Assembly: GCA_017455085.1 (NCBI GenBank)
Contig: JAFTBT010000045.1
Coordinates: 1-18,120 of the forward strand
Direction of reading: 5' to 3'
DNA from: Synergistaceae bacterium
GTDB taxonomy: Bacteria; Synergistota; Synergistia; Synergistales; Aminobacteriaceae
Length of the DNA stretch: 18,120 nt
Shown piece after piece: positions 13,047-18,120 of the stretch; the first letter of the stretch is position 1; every line of letters starts with the position of its first letter. The notes beneath the pieces were generated by a model that did no database searches, was not told the origin of the DNA, and saw nothing but the letters and a program-made list of their open reading frames with translations. A program made the position numbers and the translations under genes.

Positions 13047-14294
13047 CTAGAGCATGTACCTGCAATCCACGATAGAGCCGCCGAATTTCTCCCTGAGCTT
13101 CGCGAACTCCGGCCAAGCCGTCAGAATCACAGCAACCTCCGCGCCGTCAAGAGCTTCATCCAGACTCACCGAATAGCTGCACTTCACATCATAGGCCTTC
13201 CGGAACTCGTCCACTGCCTGCGGGTCATAGGCCGTAATATTCTCGTAGCCTGCATCATTCAGGACACGGATAATCTTCGCGCTGGGGGTATCCCTCACGT
13301 CATCACTTCCTGCGTTGAACGACAAGCCAAGCACCGCAATTCGTACAGCCTTATCCTCTCCGGCAGAGTGAATTATTCTCTGTGCTGCATGTTTGGGCAT
13401 GTCATCGTTGAGGGCTATCACCTCATGCAGAATCTTTCCGTCAAAGCCGCGTGATTTTGCCACAGCGTAGAAAGCATTAGTGTCCTTCGGCAAGCAATAT
13501 CCACCATATCCGCAGCCCGGGTAGAAGTAATTTCTGATGGTTCCTGTCTGCCAGCGTTTGTCCATGTGAAGGATTCTGAACGCCTCCGCAACGTCTATCC
13601 CTCCGATCGAGTCAGCAGCTAGGCTCATTTCGTTGGCAAAACTTATCAGGCACGCAAGGCTCGTGTTCGACAGGTACTTGATGAACTCTCCCGTGTTCAG
13701 CGACACAAAACACAACGGTGCAGATTCTTTCGCGTACAGCTTCCTGAGCATCTCCTCCGAACGTGAGTCACTGACTCCGATTACGATTCTGTCAGCGTTC
13801 GTGAAGTCCTCCCAGCAATGCCCCTCACGCAAAAACTCCGGATTATTCGCCACACCCATATCTTGGCCGACTACGATGCCCCGCTCCTCCAGAAACGGGA
13901 TAATACGCTTCTGTGTAGTTGACGGCGGTATAGTCGACTTCGTGACGAGTACCCTGAATTTGTCGTCATTCATTGCTCCGAGACTCTGGTCTATCGCAGA
14001 ATACAGGTAAGCCAAATCCGCACTGCCATCTTTACCGTAAGGAGTCCCCACGCAGTAATACACGCATTCACTCTCGGATACAGCAGTGTTCATGTCGTCA
14101 GTAGGGATGAAGTTTTTCCCCAAGTGCCTGATGAGTGCTTCGTCAAGTCCCGGCTCAAAAAATGGCAGCTTTCCGCTCTGAATAGTCCTCAGTCTTTCGG
14201 GGTTCACTTCGATTCCGTAGACCTTATGCCCATATTCTGCGAAGCCCAGTGCTGTCGTGAGGCCAACGAAGCCCAGACCGATAACCGTCACCAT
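13047..14294 (-). CDS. UDP-glucose 6-dehydrogenase family protein
   Basis: This 415-aa protein is of the UDP-glucose/GDP-mannose dehydrogenase family and makes UDP-glucuronate from UDP-glucose with two NAD. Visible features are the N-terminal Rossmann motif IGLGFVGLTTA (5-15), the segment VANNPEFLREG (148-158), a Lys in FIKYLSNT, and the catalytic Cys267 in GCGYGGYCLPKD, where Lys270 and Asp271 follow. The C-terminal domain has AVLGLSFNAGSDDVRDTPS. GDP-mannose or UDP-GlcNAc dehydrogenases share these motifs, so UDP-glucose is the likeliest but not proven substrate. An AGGAGG lies 7 nt before the ATG. The start overlaps the preceding SDR gene by 7 bp. It presumably supplies UDP-glucuronate to that neighbouring decarboxylase-like protein. 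Confidence 0.93.
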   Translation of the reverse strand: MVTVIGLGFVGLTTALGFAEYGHKVYGIEVNPERLRTIQSGKLPFFEPGLDEALIRHLGKNFIPTDDMNTAVSESECVYYCVGTPYGKDGSADLAYLYSAIDQSLGAMNDDKFRVLVTKSTIPPSTTQKRIIPFLEERGIVVGQDMGVANNPEFLREGHCWEDFTNADRIVIGVSDSRSEEMLRKLYAKESAPLCFVSLNTGEFIKYLSNTSLACLISFANEMSLAADSIGGIDVAEAFRILHMDKRWQTGTIRNYFYPGCGYGGYCLPKDTNAFYAVAKSRGFDGKILHEVIALNDDMPKHAAQRIIHSAGEDKAVRIAVLGLSFNAGSDDVRDTPSAKIIRVLNDAGYENITAYDPQAVDEFRKAYDVKCSYSVSLDEALDGAEVAVILTAWPEFAKLREKFGGSIVDCRYML

Positions 14295-15382
14295 GTGAGA
14301 GCCTCCTGTTCTGACTCCTTGATGTATTGCAGGAAATATCTCACTCCCTGCTCAACGTGTATTTGCGGGTTGTAGCCTAAGAAATTGCGTGCTTTGGTGA
14401 TGTCCGGGCAGCGTCTGTTAGGGTTATTCTTGAGGTACTCCGAATCACTGGAGACCCCGAATTTTGCTGTGCCTGTGTAGCCGAAAATTTCTCTGCCTGC
14501 CTCAGCGTAGATCTCTGCCAATTTCCTGATGGATATTTCCGGTTTGTCCATGCCTATGTTGAACGCCTCGAAACCCGTCTGCGCGTAGAGCAATACTTTC
14601 AAGTAGCCGGTGATTGCGTCAGTGATGTAGCAGAATGTTCGTGTGGGGCTGCCGTCCGAGTACATGACTATATCCCTGTTCTGCCGGACAGCGTTGGCGA
14701 AATCTGCGGGGACTCGTGCGTCGTTGAGCCTCATTCCCGGGCCGTAGTTGTTGAACGGGCGGATGATGCTTATCGGTAAAGCGTATTTCTGGTGGAACAG
14801 GTAGCACATGGTCTCGCCGAATCTCTTGGACTCGTCGTAGCAGGCTCTCGGGCCCTGACAGTCAACGTTGCCCCTGTAGGTTTCTGGAGTAGGGATATTT
14901 TCGGGCGTAGGGTCTCCGTAAATTTCGCTGGACGAGAAAAACGCGAGTCCCTTGATGTTTTTGTGCATGTAGAAATCGAGAAGTCTGCGAAGCCCCCAGA
15001 TATTTGCGTCTAGAGTCTCTATCGGGTAAGTCCTGTAAAACACCGGCGAAGCTATCGATGCCATGTGATATATGTAGTCCGCGTCTCCTGCTCCGGGTAC
15101 GTCAGCTATATCGTCCGTGATGACGTTGAACTTGTGTAGCTCCACACTTCCCTGTTCTCTGAGAGCCTTAAGCCATGACGGATAACCTACCTGGAAATTG
15201 TCGAGGCAGATGATTTTTTTCACGCCCAGCTTTTCCCGGCAATGTGTCAAGAAATTTATGAAGTAGTACCCTAAGAATCCGGCTCCTCCTGTGAATAATA
15301 CTGTACTGTCCTGAAATTTTGAGCGTTCCTGTTCTGTGAGGCCGCTATAAATTCTCTCTATGTCCTGCTGTAGTATACTCAA
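14288..15382 (-). CDS. NAD-dependent SDR, UDP-glucuronate decarboxylase-like
   Basis: This is a 364-aa extended SDR. After a helical N-terminal extension of about 27 residues comes the NAD motif TGGAGFLG (31-38), then the UDP-xylose synthase signature MASIASPVFYRTYPIETLDA and the active site Tyr182/Lys186 in GPRACYDESKRFGE. Further on are IRPFNNYGPGM and GSPTRTFCYITD. These features favour a decarboxylase forming UDP-xylose or UDP-4-keto-pentose. The longer frame reaches to 15607, but its first 75 codons lie over the cytidylyltransferase gene and resemble nothing. A TTG at 15382 with GGGAG 10 nt upstream and 7 bp from the preceding stop is the credible start. Because it directly follows a CDP-glucose-forming enzyme, a CDP-linked substrate is an alternative. 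Confidence 0.85.
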   Translation of the reverse strand: MSILQQDIERIYSGLTEQERSKFQDSTVLFTGGAGFLGYYFINFLTHCREKLGVKKIICLDNFQVGYPSWLKALREQGSVELHKFNVITDDIADVPGAGDADYIYHMASIASPVFYRTYPIETLDANIWGLRRLLDFYMHKNIKGLAFFSSSEIYGDPTPENIPTPETYRGNVDCQGPRACYDESKRFGETMCYLFHQKYALPISIIRPFNNYGPGMRLNDARVPADFANAVRQNRDIVMYSDGSPTRTFCYITDAITGYLKVLLYAQTGFEAFNIGMDKPEISIRKLAEIYAEAGREIFGYTGTAKFGVSSDSEYLKNNPNRRCPDITKARNFLGYNPQIHVEQGVRYFLQYIKESEQEALTW

Positions 15383-15389
15383 AACTGAA

Positions 15390-16157
15390 TCACTCCCAAA
15401 CTTTCCAAGCTGCTTTGTTGTTATGCCACAGGGACTCCAGATAGTTTTTGTCCCTGAGTGTGTCCATAGACTGCCAGAATCCCGAATGCTTATACACCGA
15501 GAGCTGCCCTTCCTGAGAAATTTTCTCCAGCGGTTCAGCTTCCCAAGATACAGAGTCTCCAGATATGTAGTCGAAAATCTCCGGCTCAAGCACAAAGAAT
15601 CCTCCATTTACCCATCCTCCGTCACCTGAAGGCTTTTCCTTGAAGTTGGTGATTCTGTCTCCCTGAATCTCGATAGCTCCGTAGCGTCCTGGGGGCTGTA
15701 CTGCTGTAAGTGTTGCGTAAGTTTTCTGTTTCTTGTGGAACTCGATGAGGCTGGTAATGTCCACGTCACTGACTCCGTCGCCGTAAGTCATGCAGAAAGT
15801 ATCGTTGATATAGTTCCGGATTCTCTTGATGCGTCCTCCGGTCATAGTATTCTCTCCTGTGTCGACAAGGGTAACGTGCCAAGATTCTGCGGTGTTCTGG
15901 TGGATTTGGGCTTGTCCTGTGGCGAGGTCAAATGTTACGTCAGACATATGCAGGTGGTAATTCGCGAAGTATTCTTTGATCATGTAGCCCTTATAGCCCA
16001 GACACACAACGAAGTCATTTATACCGTGATGAGAATATATCTTCATGATGTGCCAGAGCATAGGATGGCCTCCTACTTCGACCATAGGCTTTGGACGCAC
16101 AACAGTCTCTTCACTGAGGCGAGTCCCAAAACCTCCGGCAAGTATTACAGCTTTCAT
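15390..16157 (-). CDS. rfbF: Glucose-1-phosphate cytidylyltransferase
   Basis: At 255 aa this has the usual length of the RfbF/DdhA family, which forms CDP-glucose from glucose-1-phosphate and CTP. The nucleotidyltransferase loop is LAGGFGTRLSEETVVRPKPM (residues 6-25), followed by the family-specific MLWHIMKIYSHHGINDFVVC, LGYKGYMIKEYF, MTYGDGVSDVD with the metal-binding Asp, and VNGGFFVLEPEIFDYI. I use the ATG at 16157, with AGGAGG about 7 nt upstream, though a TTG one codon earlier is also possible. It is the first gene of the sugar operon. A CDP-glucose 4,6-dehydratase of RfbG type, the usual next enzyme, is not in the window. Confidence 0.93.
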   Translation of the reverse strand: MKAVILAGGFGTRLSEETVVRPKPMVEVGGHPMLWHIMKIYSHHGINDFVVCLGYKGYMIKEYFANYHLHMSDVTFDLATGQAQIHQNTAESWHVTLVDTGENTMTGGRIKRIRNYINDTFCMTYGDGVSDVDITSLIEFHKKQKTYATLTAVQPPGRYGAIEIQGDRITNFKEKPSGDGGWVNGGFFVLEPEIFDYISGDSVSWEAEPLEKISQEGQLSVYKHSGFWQSMDTLRDKNYLESLWHNNKAAWKVWE

Positions 16158-16190
16158 CAACTGTCCTCCTAAAAATTGGAATATTAAGCA

Positions 16191-16219
16191 ATTCTAACAG
16201 TCAATGACTCCACAAACAA
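16191..16219 (-). promoter_or_regulatory. Candidate promoter of the nucleotide-sugar operon
   Basis: On the minus strand TTGTTT (16219-16214) and TAGAAT (16196-16191) are 17 nt apart. The -10 is good and the -35 poor. A TTGACT in the spacer has no well-placed -10. Confidence 0.4.
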
Positions 16220-16251
16220 GCCCATTCACTCATAAGCATTTGCATTCATCA

Positions 16252-16260
16252 TGATATACT
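16252..16260 (+). promoter_or_regulatory. Extended -10 promoter of the flavoprotein gene
   Basis: TGATATACT at 16252-16260 is an extended -10 (TGN then TATACT) about 42 nt before the TTG start. The -35 region is weak, as is common for extended -10 promoters. Confidence 0.5.
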
Positions 16261-16301
16261 TCACAGAATTATTACCCCAAATGAAGGAGTGAGTTACTCA
16301 G

Positions 16302-17381
16302 TTGAACAATACCATGCCTGTATTACGAATAGGGAAATATCAGCCGCGTTACCCTCTGATTCAGGGAGGTATGGGAGTCGATATTTCAGGCCCGAACTTA
16401 GCGGGACACGTTGCCAAATGCGGAGCTATAGGGACTATTGCCAGTGTTGGGCTTGCACATGCTTCGCTGTATTTTCAGCCTGAGAAGCACAACTACTTTG
16501 AAGCGAACGAGATAGTCATAAAGGAGGCCATAGCTCAGGCCAAGAATATAGCCGGACCTGAAGGAGTAATAGCCGTGAATTGCATGGTGGCTCTCACGGA
16601 TTACGACCGGCAAGTCAGATCCGCAGCAGAAGGCGGCGCAAACATCATCATCTCCGGAGCAGGACTCCCCCTCAGGCTTCCGGACTACACGAAAGATTTT
16701 CCGGACGTAGCACTTGTGCCGATAGTGAGCAGTGCAAAAGCCGCAAGCCTCATCACGCGACACTGGGAGAAGAAATATTCACGCAGGCCTGACGCGTTCG
16801 TGGTGGAAGAACCCGCTACAGCAGGGGGACACTTAGGCGCAACGACTATCGAGCAGGTATACGACCCCGCACTGAGACTCGAAAACGCACTGCCTGACGT
16901 GGTGAAGTATGTACGTGACGAGATGCAGAGCGATATTCCGGTGATAGCTGCCGGAGGAATCTGGGACAAGTCGGATCTGGCGAGAGTGTTTGCGCTCGGG
17001 GCTAAGGGCGTGCAGATGGGAACACGTTTTGCGTGTACGGTTGAGGGCGATGCTTCGGACAGGTTCAAGCAGGCGTATATTGACGCAAAGGAAGAAGATG
17101 TTGTGCTGATACATAGTCCTGCGGGATTGCCGGGAAGGGCGATCAAGAATCCGTTTGTGGCGAAATATCTGGAGGGCGAAGTTGAGAGTAAGCCGTGTTT
17201 TGCGAACTGCTTGACGCATTGCAGGTACAGGAAGACCAGAGAGACATTCTGTATTGCTGCGGCACTGGTGGATGCACAGGTTGGGAACTGGGAGACGGGG
17301 CTGTTTTTCTGCGGCAGTAACGTTGTGAAGGTGAACAAGGTTGAACGCGTTGCGGACATCATAGCCGAACTGTTCGAGTAG
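16302..17381 (+). CDS. NAD(P)H-dependent flavin oxidoreductase, nitronate monooxygenase/FabK family
   Basis: This 359-aa protein is of the NMO/FabK TIM-barrel family and binds FMN. Visible elements are LIQGGMGVDISG near the N-terminus, IVSSAKAASLI, VEEPATAGGHLG, and the FMN-phosphate loop IPVIAAGGIWD followed by GAKGVQMGTRFACT. A Cys-rich patch near 300, CFANCLTHCRYR, followed by FCIAAALVDA, occurs in a subgroup of anaerobe homologues. Substrates could be a nitronate or, in the FabK branch, enoyl-ACP. The family alone cannot decide. No fatty-acid genes lie alongside. The start used is TTG at 16302 with GGAG 12 nt upstream, which is a long spacing. An ATG four codons later would be further still from the SD. 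It is transcribed alone. Confidence 0.85.
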   Translation: MNNTMPVLRIGKYQPRYPLIQGGMGVDISGPNLAGHVAKCGAIGTIASVGLAHASLYFQPEKHNYFEANEIVIKEAIAQAKNIAGPEGVIAVNCMVALTDYDRQVRSAAEGGANIIISGAGLPLRLPDYTKDFPDVALVPIVSSAKAASLITRHWEKKYSRRPDAFVVEEPATAGGHLGATTIEQVYDPALRLENALPDVVKYVRDEMQSDIPVIAAGGIWDKSDLARVFALGAKGVQMGTRFACTVEGDASDRFKQAYIDAKEEDVVLIHSPAGLPGRAIKNPFVAKYLEGEVESKPCFANCLTHCRYRKTRETFCIAAALVDAQVGNWETGLFFCGSNVVKVNKVERVADIIAELFE

Positions 17382-17408
17382 TTTGCGGGAAGAGTAACAG
17401 AGTCAGAG

Positions 17409-17448
17409 AATCCCCCTTTAGCCGTGAATGACTGAGGGGGGATTTTTT
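17409..17448 (+). terminator. Rho-independent terminator after the flavoprotein gene
   Basis: The left arm AATCCCCCTTTAG pairs with the right arm GACTGAGGGGGGATT, giving about 13 pairs with two G-T and a loop of about 10 nt, ending in six T. It lies 28 nt past the stop and also separates the convergent Synerg-CTERM gene. Confidence 0.85.
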
Positions 17449-17471
17449 GCACGCTAACGTCTGCGTATGTA

Positions 17472-18120
17472 TTACTTTTTGCGTGCTGTGATGAACGCGC
17501 CTAATACTGCTAATACCAACGCACTAAAGCCTGCATCACATCCACCGCCTGATGAGCCGGGACCGCTCGAAGGTATGTCTGGGCTTGTTGGTGTGCTTCC
17601 GCCTGAACTGGTTACGGTCAGAGTCACTGTTACTGTGGCTGTGTTGTTGGACGTACGACCTGAGTCAGTTGCGGTGATGACGATGGTATAAGTTCCTGTT
17701 GCTGTAGGCTTAAGCGTTGCTGTGTTTCCGCTGAAGGTTACCCAAGACTGATTTGCGGAATAGCTGACAGTTCCGAGAGCATTTGCCGGAATGAGTGAGA
17801 GAGTCGCTGTTGAACCTGCAGGAAGGGTGAGTGTATTTAGCGATACGCCGACCGAGAAATCAGGAGTAGGCACAGGCAGAGGCACAACGTCTCCGGACTT
17901 TAGGAGTGTAACGTTCATGACGCGGGCAATGTTTGCGCTTCCTGTGTAGCCGAGATTGTAGGCATAGATGACTCTTTCTGGGATGTCCGAGAAAAATGCA
18001 GTGCCTCCGGAGATGGTGGACGCGATGAGTGAGCCGGAAGATGTGTATGCGTTGAGGCTCTGGATTCGGGTGAAGGAGTCTCCGGTGATGGGCTTGAGGT
18101 CGGACTGGTAGGGGTATTGA
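17472..18120 (-). CDS. Secreted protein with Ig-like domain and Synerg-CTERM sorting signal, 5' end outside window
   Basis: The frame is open from the right edge to the stop at 17472, giving 215 visible residues. Its start lies beyond the window, and the internal ATG at 17918 is only a Met codon. Visible parts in order are a beta-rich region (to about residue 80, with DIPERVIYAYNLGYTGSANI), a Pro-rich hinge (PLPVPTPDF), an Ig-like domain of about 80 residues ending in a Thr/Val-rich strand, and a Ser/Gly/Pro linker. The last 22 residues are GGGCDAGFS, a hydrophobic helix and the basic end ARKK. This is the Synerg-CTERM layout, a C-terminal sorting signal known from Synergistetes, thought to be removed and perhaps lipid-modified at the Cys. 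The whole protein is probably a cell-surface adhesin or enzyme. Its N-terminal function cannot be seen. Confidence 0.88.
   Translation of the reverse strand, partial: QYPYQSDLKPITGDSFTRIQSLNAYTSSGSLIASTISGGTAFFSDIPERVIYAYNLGYTGSANIARVMNVTLLKSGDVVPLPVPTPDFSVGVSLNTLTLPAGSTATLSLIPANALGTVSYSANQSWVTFSGNTATLKPTATGTYTIVITATDSGRTSNNTATVTVTLTVTSSGGSTPTSPDIPSSGPGSSGGGCDAGFSALVLAVLGAFITARKK

Noticed and set aside
15383..15607. Upstream extension of the UXS-like SDR to 15607
   Set aside because: The 75 extra codons overlap the cytidylyltransferase in another frame, resemble no protein, and a TTG with an SD follows at 15382.
16685..17452. Minus-strand frame of 255 codons
   Set aside because: It is antisense to the flavoprotein, which has clear family motifs. 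The Ser/Thr-rich translation is a codon shadow.

Overview
The window looks like a chromosomal segment of a Synergistota (Synergistetes) bacterium, probably an anaerobic amino-acid or peptide fermenter. The main taxonomic clue is at the right edge. A secreted protein there ends in a Gly/Ser-rich linker, a GGGCDAGFS-type motif, a hydrophobic helix and a basic tail, which is the Synerg-CTERM sorting signal described from that phylum. A lectin-domain C1 peptidase and frequent TTG starts behind good Shine-Dalgarno (SD) sequences are compatible with this. There is no sign of phage, transposons, CRISPR or recent gene transfer.

Layout, left to right. (1) 1-982, minus: cheW followed by the start of a secreted stalk-domain protein that runs off the edge. 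(2) 1088-4066, minus: ptsH-ptsI-ROK sugar kinase in one tight operon from a good promoter at 4148-4176. HPr has Ala where HPr kinase would phosphorylate Ser46, and EI carries an extra Pro/Ala/Glu/Lys tail of about 60 residues. (3) 4188-4381, plus: a tRNA(CAT) gene with its own promoter and terminator. (4) 4527-7691, plus: a polar amino-acid ABC permease, its ATPase, and a secreted papain-like peptidase, all coupled. The ATPase carries an extra C-terminal domain resembling a degenerate RsbW-type ATPase. (5) 7816-8039, minus: a 48-codon gene of unknown function with a strong promoter and SD. (6) 8123-9525, minus: three small exported proteins (His-rich, PKDD-repeat, Spy/CpxP-like), divergent from (7) 9627-11637, plus: an OmpR-family two-component system. 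Candidate 11-bp-phased sites lie between (6) and (7). (8) 11639-16157, minus: five nucleotide-sugar genes. (9) 16302-17381, plus: an NMO/FabK-type flavoprotein. (10) 17472-18120, minus: the Synerg-CTERM protein, cut by the edge.

How the genes work together. The peptidase and amino-acid importer suggest a scavenging unit that digests protein outside and takes up the products. EI, HPr and the ROK kinase suggest phosphorelay or sugar phosphorylation without a visible EII. The two-component system beside three exported proteins looks like an envelope-stress or metal-response module analogous to CpxRA-CpxP. The sugar operon probably makes a CDP- and/or UDP-linked deoxy- or pentose sugar for a surface glycan. 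The best candidates for something undescribed are the two-component/exported-protein module, the 48-aa gene, and the ABC ATPase with its extra domain.
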